From the NCBI GenBank assembly GCA_013365365.1, contig JABVXU010000002.1:1-64000 (forward strand): a stretch of DNA of 64,000 bases. The letters are read 5' to 3'. Both the position numbers and the translations under genes were made by a program. Positions 24,808 to 36,182 of this stretch are shown here, piece after piece. The first letter of the stretch is position 1; every line of letters starts with the position of its first letter. The notes under the pieces are model-generated. The model searched no databases. It was given only the letters and a program-made list of their open reading frames with translations, and had not been told where the DNA came from. The stretch is from Cruorifilaria tuberocauda (lineage: Eukaryota; Nematoda; Chromadorea; Rhabditida; Onchocercidae).

Positions 24808-27800
24808 TTAAAAGCACCAAGTTTTATCATTTCTACATCTGTCATCGAACCAGAGAGTAAGTAGTATATCCAGTTCACTATGCAATAGGCCGGAATATTC
24901 TGGTTTATGTGTCGTATGGGGCAATATTCGACGCATGTTGCGCCTGGATATGTGTTCTTCATAACTTGTTCGTAGGATGTCCCGTAATTGATTATTCATG
25001 CAGTGCTTACATAACTGACATTTCTGGAAATGATTTGATTCGAAGTTTATTTCTTCATTTGTTAACTCTTCAACTAATGACAGCATCAATATATCAATAC
25101 GAAACATTGCATATTATCTGCAAACAACAAATGCTGTCCAAGGATACTGACTGAATAAATTAGGCTATGTAAGAGCTCGATAATTCCATAATTATGCTAA
25201 TTTTTCAGTTCAATTTTTCACTAAAAATATATTTTAAAATGAGAAACTAGAAACAAGAAATTAGCTACTGGAAAGCGAATATTCTGTTGCCAACTTAGAA
25301 AAAAACTGATCTTTATCTGATCTAATATATAAAACTAGTTACAAGTTCCTTTTTGCATCCCTCTTTGTTGAAACATTTGGAGTTACTGCTGAAGCAATCA
25401 CTACTGAATACTTGAAGATCACGATCAGAAACGAGCATTTCTCGACTATCTTTATCTTTGCTGAAACATAGCTTATTTTTAGATTTGATTAAAAATTTTA
25501 CTCATCTACTTTAACACGAAAGTAGAACTTTATTTTTTGTTTATAAGAAGTTTTATATAAGAAATCATAGAAATTAGTTCAAACATAAATAAATTTAGAA
25601 AATTCAGTATGGAGCGCATGAATTCCAGAAAACTATTACAGAAAAAGTGATAATTTTCACTTACAAACGATCTTCAGGGGGTATTCCGTGTAACTGTGAA
25701 GCTATACCGACTAATGAGAGCACGTTAATGATCACTTGTTCATAAAGCTGTTTATTTAACGGAAAATGTCCTGATGATAAATTTGGTGACATGTTCGCCT
25801 GAAGAAAAACGGTTTTCACGTTCACCTTTCAATCTAAAATTTTAAGTTATCTTTAAATTAAAATTTTAAATAACAAATAGACATGTCATTCATTAATTTA
25901 CCACTTTTTTTAAAGAGCGCAGAAATTTGCGAAGTATAGAAAAAAATGTGAAGTATACATAAAATTTTAAGGCAAGCAGGAAGAGTTCTTACCTCCATCA
26001 AATAAACATTAAGGTCTTTGTCAAGTACGAAGTCAAAGCGGCTTAGTTCAAAGAATGGCCTGCAATTAATTTGACGTAAGCAAAAACGCTAGTACTTTTA
26101 CTCTGTTTTCGCTATCCTAGTTTATTTTTAAATGTCCTACCTTTTGTCAGCGAAATTCGCTCCAGCAGCAAGCATTTTATTTTGTTGCGATTGAAAAACC
26201 TAAATATTTGAATTGATTTTTGAGACTTACTTTTTCGTGTAAGTTTTTTACATAATCAATATTTGATTTGATAAAGACTGTAAATACATTTTTAGCCAGT
26301 AATTATATCAAACTTCGTTTGTACTTAATAAGCTTTTTGTTTTAAATTGACTTTGGTTTTTTTCGAACCACTTTATAAAATATAATTTATTTGAGAATCA
26401 AGAGGATATGATGAATTTCGACCACTCTAAAATATTGTTTTTAAATCCCATTCAATCTCTTAAATCTGTTTCGGTTTATTCTTATTGTTATATCAAGCAA
26501 TAAAGAATAAATGATCACTATTTATTTTCTATTTCTTTGAATAGACTGAAACAAGAATTGTATTTACAACAGCAATGATTTCTTTGATACGATTCCAAAT
26601 TAAACTGGGATCTTTGCCTAATTCGACAATGTACGCATTGAATGCATGTTGAAAAGTCATTTGCTGCTCGATATAATATTTCTTTAATGATGGCATCTGG
26701 AATTTGGCTTACAATTATGAAGATTGAATTCTAAATGAAAAAAATATGTTTGAAATCATTATAGAAACTATATTCAATTTTGTTCACCGTTACCTTCCAA
26801 AGTGGTGTATAGTTGTCATCGACAACATATTTATTAACGTCGTTGGCATCGAATGGTTCATAATCTTTAGAACAAAAACGTAACAGTACATCTCCCTCAT
26901 AAATGTAAACGCGAAGCGGTGAAACCGATGTAATTACTGTATAAATGCCGATGTCGAATTTACTAAATACAAAAGGGAGATTAATAACTCTTTGAGATTT
27001 AGGTTGAAAACTTCCTATTATTCAGAGCTATTACTTGTATTACTCCTTTATTTTTGTTACGAATATAAATAATTCTCTAATTAGAACAACAGGTTTTTTC
27101 AAAAAATAGTTTTATAAATTGGTAATTTTTATATGAGATATATATTTGCTTTTTCGGTAGTCCAAAAATGTTCATATTATTTTTGTTGATCTCAATAATG
27201 TTTTGATATTGTACCGATTATCGATGAGAAATGGGTGTGCGATGTATTCTTGGATGAATGAATCATTATCGAAAAGATTGAGTTCTTTGATATTTTGAAT
27301 TTTGATGCCACGATGCTCATTATTTTTCTTTACCCATAATCTATCTGGATGGGCATTTGCGTAATCTAGAAACTTATCTCGCTTTGCAGGTAAGTCAAAA
27401 GCTTTCGGTATCCCCAATTTTAAACCGGCTGTTGCAAGACTCACCTGAAAAATGTACCAGTTCTTGATTGTGAACCTTCAATCTTTTTTTAATAACTCAG
27501 ATTTTTCTCTTAACTCTTACGAGATGACGAACAATCACTTCTTATAGATTTCATATGAAATAAATTTTCAAAGTTTTTGAATTTACCTTGCTTGTATAAT
27601 ATCCTGATCCAGGCATATGATTCACTTTTTGATAAGGTTGCAATTTGCTCAAGTATAAGCTGAACAAAGGATCAGAAAATGGATATTGATGACTCCACAG
27701 AACATCGATAGAAATATTTGGGAGTGATTCATCTACATACAACTTGTACCCTAGATTTCCAAAAATCTTAATTATATGCGAGAGATAATTCTGGAAACCC

Positions 27801-28469
27801 TGAAATTTATGCCAATTTTATTCTTCACAGGGATCTCAAATTCTTTTTTCCTGAAAAAATCGAGATGTGTTTTTGAAATCCTTTTAAAGGTAATATCTCG
27901 TAGATCTCAGCATATTCTTTTTAATTTATGAATAATTACTTTCATATAAATTTTCAATTCCAGACATGCTCTTTTGATAAAAAAGAATAAAATTGAATAA
28001 TGTTTTCTGTCTAAAATTCAAATCAATTGCTTACTTTATGACCAGTTATCCAGACTGATGGTTGTTTTGCACTGATGAAATCTTTTGAGAAGTAGTCTCG
28101 TGTATTCAGACTACAATTTCGGTCAAATTTGAATTTAGAAATATAATAAGATAAGATAAACAAAGCGGTTTCTTTTGAAATACAAATAAATGAAGACTGA
28201 AGAAGTTTGCATTCTAGAAGAATTTGTAAATGGAATAAAGTGAAAATAAAAAGATGAAAAATGCTCAAGTGGCATTTAGTTATATTTAAAAGTGGATAGA
28301 AATGAAATACTTACTTTTGTGTCTTATCTAAAGTAATTAGGTGTAATAAATTAATTACTGTTAGAAGGATACCAAATAGCAAACTTATGGTGAATAAGCA
28401 AATTGACCGGGAAAAACGACGAGAAATAAGCGTTCGGAGTGACTTTGCTTTAAAAAATGACATTTTCAT
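24808..28469 (-). CDS. ttll-15: TTLL-15-like tubulin tyrosine ligase-like protein with N-terminal membrane anchor
   Basis: ATP-grasp enzyme family that adds amino acids to tubulin tails; TTLL-15 is a nematode member with a membrane segment. Exons 28469-28315, 28110-28035, 27799-27587, 27444-27215, 26962-26794, 26696-26568, 26199-26141, 26059-25993, 25798-25669, 25073-24808 predict 497 aa with consistent phases. A hydrophobic anchor (about residues 22-43) follows a basic cytoplasmic end. TTL core motifs: DVLWSHQYPF, NHMPGSGYYTSK, LWVKKNNEHRGIKI, FIQEYIAHPFLIDNR, KFDIGIYTVI, and the metal/ATP site RFDFVLDKDLNVYLMEANMS. The C-terminal exon is cysteine-rich (CQLCKHC). KFDIGIY has Gly where most TTLLs have Arg (KFDLRxY). 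An alternative first exon may exist at 29738-29590. The family is certain, the orthologue call fairly strong. Confidence 0.87.
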
Positions 28470-28530
28470 AAAGCATTAATTTGCATACGATAAATGGAAT
28501 AAAGCTGAAATTTATCACAACAGTTTATCG

Positions 28531-28582
28531 AGACTTTGAATTCATTTATCGGTCATAGACTTTGAATTCATTTATCGGTTAT
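28531..28582. repeat. 26-bp tandem duplication upstream of the ttll-15-like gene
   Basis: The unit beginning AGACTTTGAATTCATTTATC occurs twice in direct succession (28531 and 28557). An inverted copy of its central part, GATTCAAAGTCTATGACT, lies at 28723-28740. The region is just upstream of the ATG at 28469, so it falls in the likely promoter or 5' leader. Confidence 0.75.
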
Positions 28583-29589
28583 AAGTTTCAGGGTTGAATC
28601 TTCAACTTGAGATTCGGAGTTAGTACAAGAAAGCCGCAGCAAAATAATTCCGAATCTATGCACAGTTTGCATTAATCCATATAAATTTATAAATTCAAAT
28701 CTATAAAGTGTAAATTAATATGGATTCAAAGTCTATGACTGTAGCTTCGGAAGCATGTTCAAAATCAACGAATTCAAACATTTATGTGTTGAAGATGATT
28801 TATTATGAATAGAATTATCATTCAGCGCTACTGTCGACAGAGTAATCTTTGATTATCATTTTCTGTTATAACACTTTGAATTGAAAAATATTTAGTGTGA
28901 AACAATATTGGCTAATCGAAGTAATTTGAACAAAGTCCATGACAAAGCGTTAAATTCGCAAGTGGAAATGCAGTAGAAAGTGACGATGGGAAAGAAGGAC
29001 GTGATATGAGCCAATAGAGGAGCTTTTCAAGGACATCTGTTGACACGTCGCACTCTGGTTGATAAACTTTTCAAGCAGTAATCTGTTCAGTAGTGTCTCT
29101 TCATTTCTCAGGTATTTTCATTCGCTTCATCAAACACCACTTTTGTAACTGTCCTGATCAGGAATGGACAATAAAAACTTACAGTAATAATTTCTCCGAC
29201 ACAGTTTTCAACAAAATGAGAGAAATATACATTCAGTTCAATTAATCGAAATTTGTGACTTTTTAATATGTCTAATAATATATATTAGAAAAAAATGGTA
29301 GCTGTTTTCTCAACTATCCAAGAAGATCTAATCACAAAGAGAAGTTTTCACTCATTCCCAATATCAGTTAATCACTCACCAATGAAATATATCACATATC
29401 TACTTTAAGAACACTTTTTTGTTTTCTTATATATTTCTCCTAATGATAATAATGATAAAACATCATCAGAATATCGAAACAATGAATGGCTTTAAAATTG
29501 TAAATAGCAACACTTCTACTTCAACTTATCGCATGCAAATTTCGTTTTCAACTTTATTTGAAATGTATAAAATTTTGGAATAAAAATAC
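28583..29589. other. upstream region of the ttll-15-like gene
   Basis: About 1 kb of AT-rich sequence with no supported coding exon. It is either promoter DNA or, if the distal first exon is used, the first intron. Confidence 0.4.
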
Positions 29590-29738
29590 CCTGAAACAAA
29601 AGATAATAACAAAAAGGTTGAGAGAATTAGAAAAATGAGAATACGCGTAGTCGAAGTATTAGTTTTAGAAGCAAATTGATGACAAGTGGTTTTATTCATT
29701 CGAGGTATTCTCGACAATGGTAACATTTCGGTTTCCAT
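29590..29738 (-). CDS. possible alternative first exon (membrane anchor) of the ttll-15-like gene
   Basis: An ATG-started minus-strand frame of 49 codons plus two bases: a polar 30-residue start (METEMLPLSRIPRMNK) and a strongly hydrophobic segment, ILIFLILSTFLLLSFVS. It ends in a good donor, TCAGG|GTATTT, in phase 2, which is the phase needed by exon 2 of the ttll-15-like gene (acceptor at 28110). The layout (short polar head, one membrane segment, then splice) parallels that gene's proximal first exon. Read through instead, it is a 70-codon frame ending at 29526. A chance open frame is not excluded. Confidence 0.35.
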
Positions 29739-29956
29739 TTACATTTTACCCATTTTACTTCATCTCATTCTGTTGTTATTTGTGTAAATTAGTAATAATT
29801 TTATATTTACACAAAATTTCCTATTAAATTTTATCGCAAAGCTAAAACTTATGAACTTTTGATAACTTTTCTCCATCGATTGATTGCAAAATTAATCTCG
29901 CGAGTTTATGTCTGGTACATATGTTGTCCAAATAGATATATATCATTTTATCACAT

Positions 29957-31653
29957 TTGTTTGAGCCTGGCATCTCACATCAAAGTCGTCAAACACGCTT
30001 GCTACGTTACATAAGTCGTCGTAAACCTTGCAAGTATTTATTGTTCATTCAGTGCGGAATATTAGCTTTACTCATCGGATTCTTTGTACCAGTTATGCTA
30101 TTGCTAAGCAAATTAAAGGTGAGAGTTTTTTTTATAAATCTAAAATTGACAAACATTTTATTGAAATAATGTTGCAGGGAAAATTAGAAACAATGAAAAT
30201 AGAGTATCGAATCTACCAAACTTATATCGGTTCAGTAACATTCGCACACTGTCATTACACGCATCCACAAAAGTATGAGGTATCTTCCAGAAATGATCTT
30301 TTCAGTAGCTTCACATTCTCACTTCATCTGAATTATCAGTTTCTATGATATATTTTAAATGTATCATTCAAGTATCCTCTTTAAATACTTCAATGATAAT
30401 AGCTAAATATAACTGCTGAAATCTGAGTGGAGTTGACAGAGTGAACTATGTTCAATCCTTGACCAAATCATTTTCACTGATACGAAATTGCTAGCATGAA
30501 CTTCCGTCATAGTCACATAATTTCTACTTGCATATCACGTGGTTTCATGAAGAAGATCATTCTTTGACCTGAAAAATGTTTACCCACTTCTAATTGACGT
30601 GGAATCGCACTTTACATTCATCGCTTTACATCTATCGCAGGAATTATGCGATAGGCAATGCGGAAGTTCAGCTTATATTGCATTGAAGCATGAAAATGTT
30701 CTCGGAAGCAAAGCGGAATCAACTTGTCCTGCTCTGATTCAAACAGTTAGTCGCCACACTCCTCCTTTTTTGTTCGATTATAATTTCTCTCAATTGTTCT
30801 CTTATTTTAGAATAAAAATTGCTTAAGTCCCAAATTTCGATTACTGTCATGGAAGTGGAAAAGCAAACGTCTTTCAAAAAGTGACGAGAAAAAATTTAGC
30901 ACAAAAGTTTTTCATCATCATTCAGGTTCCATGCCATGAAAAACCAGCTCGCTGTCATCAAAAACTCCAATTGCGTCAATGTCCAGGAATGAATGGAATG
31001 CATTTGTTCAGAAATCTTTCAATAACGCCGTTGAGCATTATTAAAGTTGGTTAATTACAAAAATGGGGAAGATTATAAAATAAATTTAAAAGATCAATAT
31101 GTGATGCATTTTAAGACTAGTTGGTTTTAGCTTCGTTAAACATTTTTATTTAAATCTTCCAAGTCATAAATTCGATTGAATTTAAAAGATCAATTTGAAT
31201 GAAAAAATTATAATTTATCTGATATTCAAATAAGACAAGACGACAGTAAAAATATAACAGCTAATGAATAAAGTTAACTATTAATCACTGTATGTATTTA
31301 GGTCCCAGTACTCAATATTTCTACAGTAAAGGGTAAAATTATATCTGCTATGGAAATATTTGCGGTGTGTCCTCGCTGTAGAATATTTTCTCATTCATAT
31401 ATGTACGAAAGTATCATTGTTTCGTTTAATTGTTGGTTGATTTTAGTCTTTGAAATTAAACAATTTATTTTGATTCCTTTTCTTGCGAATTTTCCATCGG
31501 ATAGAAAAAAGTATATTTTTTTGCAGGAGATCGGATAAAATATGTTATAGACAACTAGAAACAATAAGGGAAGGTTGGCCAGAACAGTACCGCCTTTGCG
31601 ATAGTGAGGTGCTAAGCGAAAACAAACGTTGCAACCCTTACGACGCCCGATAA
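29957..31653 (+). CDS. cysteine-rich protein with membrane segment, family unknown
   Basis: I do not recognise this gene. Supported exons: (29957)-30118, 30178-30279, 30641-30745, 30926-31045, 31302-~31410, and a last exon ending at 31653. The first exon is open but has no ATG before the membrane segment, so a 5' exon is missing from the model. It encodes a basic stretch (RRKPCKYLL), a hydrophobic helix (IQCGILALLIGFFVPVMLLL), then an extracellular or lumenal part with many cysteines: FAHCHYTH, ELCDRQCG, STCPALIQTVPCHEKPARC, RQCPGMNG, AVCPRC, KICYRQ, YRLCDS, NKRCNPYD. The first four introns are phase 0. The junction into the last exon is uncertain (donor at 31410/31411 or inside GCGGT|GTGTCC at about 31365). 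Looks like a type II membrane or secreted disulphide-rich protein. Confidence 0.65.
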
Positions 31654-32622
31654 GTTCTGATTTAAGGCTTTTAAATTTGACTGAATTATTTTCAAGTATT
31701 TTCTTGTACCCAACTTTCTCTTATCATTTTTGTCGATATATTTTCGTTATTAACCATGTATTTTACATGCAACTCTTAAAACACACTTTATTTACGGATT
31801 TATCTCTCCAACATCAGCAATTTTTGCTCGGAATGGTATCGTGCAAAAAGCCAAAATAATCAACATCCGATAGCTTGCCCCTGGACTACTGAAATATAAC
31901 CATATCTGATAAAAATTTTATATTCAATTTATAGCGTCCCACTTTCGCTATATAAAGTTTACATCGAAACGTGTTTTAGCTTCTACGAAGCATAATAAAT
32001 TGAACACAAAATCAAAATAGCATACATGCACTCCTCCTAGAAATCTCGACAGCACAACTTGACTCCAACCACAGAAAACATAACTCCAACCTCTGCTAGC
32101 TCTTTGGCTGAGATATGCACTAATTCTATCAGTAGTTCTTCTCGAGGAATTAATCCACATTTCAAATAAAGAGTCGTTCATGTATCACCAAATGCAGAAA
32201 GGATAAGTTTCATATCAATCGAGCCACGGACACATAGCCCAGCGAAATGCGAGCACTATAGCAAACCACCTTCAAACCGAGGGGATCATGCATGGACTGC
32301 CAAAATTACATCCCTTCTCGCTGGGCAACAAGTTGGAGTTGTCCCGTTTCTGCTTCGAGAAGTCACAACCATGTCCCAGTCATAATGGACAGAAAAGCCC
32401 TGGGAATACAAATATGTCCAATTCACAACGGGAAAAAGACAATACATTTTTTTTTAAATAATTTTTGTACTAAACTTCATTTTACAGAAGAATGCGAGCA
32501 ACCATTTCGAAATGTTTTTAACATGAACGTGCATTACACTACTGTAAAGCGGAATAATAATTAAATAGTTCAATAAGAATAATATATTGCAATTTATCCA
32601 TTTATTTCAAATAATTAACATA
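31654..32622. other. intergenic, no supported gene
   Basis: Between the cysteine-rich gene (plus) and the 3' end of lipt2 (minus). The part 31950-32430 looks less AT-rich than its surroundings and contains open frames on both strands, none with recognisable features. It might be an old insertion, but I see no terminal repeats. Confidence 0.4.
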
Positions 32623-32780
32623 TAATGGATCACGTGTCGTTGCAAAGCGTAAATTTATTAGCGGATTTAAAACCCTGACAAGTTTCTTGAAAACCAGCGC
32701 TTTGTCAAATTCTTTATCTTACTAAGATAACATACATTCATTTCTGCACCCAAATTTCTGGAAGAATTACTTACCTATCG
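32623..32780 (+). repeat. dispersed repeat, copy A
   Basis: 158 bp that recurs at 41094-41252 in the same orientation with about ten differences (roughly 94% identity by eye). Starts TAATGGATCA and ends GAATTACTTACCTATCG. Here it sits just beyond the 3' end of the lipt2 gene. Its reverse strand contains a perfect-looking donor, CGATAG|GTAAGT. Confidence 0.9.
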
Positions 32781-32917
32781 GTCATTTTGCTACAGTATAA
32801 CTCAAGAAAAAAGAGTTTTAGGATTTTTTTCAGAAGGAATCCAGCAGTTAATAGAGATTCCAGAGTCCCGACAGTACATAATTCAGTGTTTTATTTGATT
32901 CTGCAGGTAATTTTTTC

Positions 32918-34429
32918 TCAAGACATGTCTGGGGTACAGATTTTAACGTTAAGATGGAACACCTCGGAAAACTTTTCGCAAAAAATGGGAAAAACATCAT
33001 TTACTGGCACATTTCTTCCCAGTTCTTGCGTCAAAGAAGTGACTTTTTTTCCAACCAAACCGCAAGGTACAATCTGAAATCTCAAAATCTTGATTATATA
33101 TATATGTATAATTTATTTATTCGTATATGTAGCCGATATCGTAGAGGTTTATAAGACAGTGATACGTGTCAGAAACTAAAAACTGCGATTATGATTGAAA
33201 TGTAGTCACATGAACTTATCGTGCCTGATTTAATATATAAAACATGGGAAGATAACAGATAGAAGCAAAACAAACTTATTGTCTTATTAGATTTATAACC
33301 GTAAGAAATTCGATTCAAAACATTAAATGTAATGGGATCAAATTTTACCTGATGGAACCAATCTAAATCTATATTACAATTCAGAGCTAAACCATGACTA
33401 ACGACGCCACCGCGAATATTTATACCAACTGCCGCTATTTTTCTTGTACCATTTGCTAGCCAAACTCCTGAAAATGCTATCGATTTGACAGTAAATCAGA
33501 ATAACAGTAAAGAATGCCACTAATATGAGAGCATTTCCTTAATTTGCTTGAACTTTTTAATGATGTTTCATGTCTTTCGAGACTACCTAGTGGTAATGAG
33601 ACTGAAACTCAAATGTAATCCGTATGAAATTTTTCTGTAAATTTTCAAAAATTAACCTTTATTAGGTGATCGACCTACACCAAGCAAGCCAAAACTGCAA
33701 ACGGTTTTGATGATTACCTCCTCAATAAGATACACGTAACGCCGAACACCTACAAAAGTGGAGTTTTGATCCGGCCCTTTCACATGCAATAAATGAAGAT
33801 CAATAATAGGATAAACGACAAGTTGGCCAGGACCATGGAATGTGATGAGTCCACCTCTATTGGTCCTGAAAAGATCTTCAATTATCCAAACTAAACATGA
33901 AATTCTGATCAGTCACTAACAAAAGTGTATGCAAACACATTAGAAATACCGATTATGCATAACCAGCAGTCGATATATGTAATGCTCATATTTCTTATCC
34001 AAGGAATACAAAATTTCAAAATTTAAATTTGGAATTCTCTTCATCATATATTCCCTATGTTTATTTTACTTCATGAAAGATATGAAATATTGAATACCGA
34101 TAAAAGTCAGCTCCCAATTTCTTTAACCGGTATTCTTCATCTTCATTGTATTGGAAATGTCTTATGCCAACAGTATAAACAGGTGTGTGCTCCAGTAATA
34201 GTAAGTAGCTCCTAAAATTCCTGTATAAAGAAGCTTACTTCCCTTAACTAAAAGACCAATGAAGGATATCAAACCAAACTTACTTCTTCATCGAACCAGT
34301 TTCCAATTTTCGTGAAGCAAGCAGTTTGTCAACGTAATAGCTTTGTTGCTTCAATCCATCACCATAGGTAACTCGACCTAACCACATCGCATCAGCGATA
34401 TTTCGTAATGAAAAAGCATAAAGCCGCAT
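32918..34429 (-). CDS. lipt2: mitochondrial octanoyltransferase LIPT2 (lipoyl(octanoyl) transferase, LipB family)
   Basis: Transfers the octanoyl group from acyl carrier protein to the lipoyl domain of glycine cleavage H protein, first step of mitochondrial lipoate synthesis. Exons 34429-34284, 34211-34098, 33865-33657, 33467-33349, 33073-32918; predicted 247 aa (human 231). Family motifs: LLLLEHTPVYTVGIR, GGLITFHGPGQLVVYPIIDL (LipB signature RGGxxTxHGPGQ with catalytic-site residues), GRSPNKGVWLANGTRKIAAV with the conserved Lys, GVVSHGLALNCNIDL, and IVPCGLVGKKVTSLT, which holds the conserved catalytic Cys. All phases agree. It begins 138 bp after the stop of the mrpl-42 gene on the same strand, suggesting an operon of mitochondrial genes. 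Confidence 0.95.
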
Positions 34430-34566
34430 ATCAGACTCAGAGTAGAGAAATCCCAAGCAGAATAGAATGAAAATGTCAAATACACAGTTTAGCTTAACAA
34501 GAGAATTTACAAAACAATCAAAGATGACACTATGAATTCGAAGTATTTTTAACAACTCAATAATGA

Positions 34567-35433
34567 TTACTTCCGTCTCTTCGGATTAGGTGCCGCTACA
34601 GCATGCAATCTTTCCTCACGATACCTGGAAACTGCTCCAAATATTTTTTGATCAATGACTGCTTGCAATAAATGCAAAAAAAAATTCAGAAAAATATTAA
34701 CTTCAACTCATCTCACATAAATACGATCTAATAATCCAACATGCTGATTACAATATTTTTTATCAAACTTTTAAGTACATCCTCTCGTTGGCCTTTTCAA
34801 ATCACCTCGAGAAGAGTATGAAGAGATTTAAGACGCAAATCATGTGCACGAGTGAGAGAATTGGAAGTCTTTATAACTCACTTTCGATGTGTCATACTAC
34901 ATAATATTTGTACCCATATGTAGATGATTTTCAACGATATTTAAATCATACCTTGTATACCACTCGTGCTTTCCCGTATAAAATATTTCGCGAAGCATAT
35001 GATTACGAGGGCCTTTACGTGCTAGTGAACCACGTAAACCAGCAATGCATTCGATCTCCTTACTTAACACACTCGAACTCTGCAATTTCAAAAGCAAAAA
35101 CAATATTCAGTTGCACGAAACCCGACTTGAAATATTTTTTCCTGAAGTGAAACCTCGACAAAATTTAATAATTCATGAGCTTTTACTTATTTCATTAAAT
35201 GTTGTACATTGAAGAACAAGAAATATTTTACAACAAGGATTTCATATCTATGTGTTTGACCAAATTTCATCGATAAGACAGAATGTCATATTCATTATAC
35301 AAAAACAAAAATTACCTGTTTTTCCTTATCTGATTTTTTCAAATCAATGGGTTTTGAATGTTCGTAAGGAAACGATCTCACCGGATGCCAGCAAGCAATT
35401 GTACCGTCCTTACAAATTACCGTACACGATTTG
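34567..35433 (-). CDS. mrpl-42: mitochondrial ribosomal protein L42 (mL42), 5' end not resolved
   Basis: Subunit of the large mitochondrial ribosomal particle. Three exons seen: 35433-35316, 35079-34952, 34624-34567. They encode DGTIACWHPVRSFPYEHSKP (human mL42: [20 protein letters not shown]), then an IF-YTGKHEWYTRYREERL segment (human FFTTKHRWYPHGRYHR), ending AAPNPKRRK. The first exon listed begins in phase 2, so at least one upstream exon with the start codon and mitochondrial presequence is missing; it should lie within 35440-35900 but I could not choose it. Downstream neighbour lipt2 starts after 137 bp. Confidence 0.88.
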
Positions 35434-36182
35434 CTGAAAATCTGAGTTAATTTTATCAAGATATTATCTTCAACTCAATTACTTCCATTACCTTTCATAA
35501 TATATTATTATCACCGTACATGACTAATGCCATTTCCCATCACTAACGTTCTCGCAATTATTCGCCGTATTTATCTTAACCTTTCTTTTCAGAAAAGCAT
35601 CCGTGCACTCAAATATTCAAAGGTCAGAATATGAAATTTTGAAATTTTTCAGAATTAAAAGAGAGGTGCAGTAAGACAATCGAAAGTTTTATTTATAAGA
35701 TATGGTACCAAAGAATGAATATTACCTTAGGTCAGTCTCTTCGTAATTACTGAAACTTCGGAAGAACTGAAGATGAATCAGTCGTAGCGGTGTGTTATAC
35801 CGTCCAGCACAGGAAAACATTACTCCTACTCACCGCTCTCCCCAACACACATATCACCACACCTCACCCCGTATAATCAGGTGTTCACTTGAACAGACAA
35901 GAATTTGACGGACCGCATTTGTTTCAATCGTCCTGCATCGATTCTACTGATTAGCGCTTTTGGGGTGGGGTGCATGATTACATGGTGCTTGCCTGTATTT
36001 CTCATCATCGTGATGATAGTATTAAGAAAAATGAGCCGGATGAAGTGGATAAGCATGGACATGGTCATTGGACAGCTTTCTGGGCGGCAGAGAAGAGGGA
36101 TTTTTGTTAATTGTGGATAGATAAGATAGAAGTGATTGTGCTTTATAGAGAGTGTATGTTTTCAAATGTATGTGAATTAGTA
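35434..36182. other. divergent region between mrpl-42 and leo-1
   Basis: 750 bp that must contain the missing first exon of mrpl-42 (minus), its promoter, and the promoter of leo-1 (plus). Open frames on both strands at 35877-36180 appear to be incidental. Confidence 0.45.

Noticed and set aside
32292..32564. 90-aa open frame, plus strand
   Set aside because: No splice context, no family motif, and overlapping frames on the other strand are equally open; probably composition.
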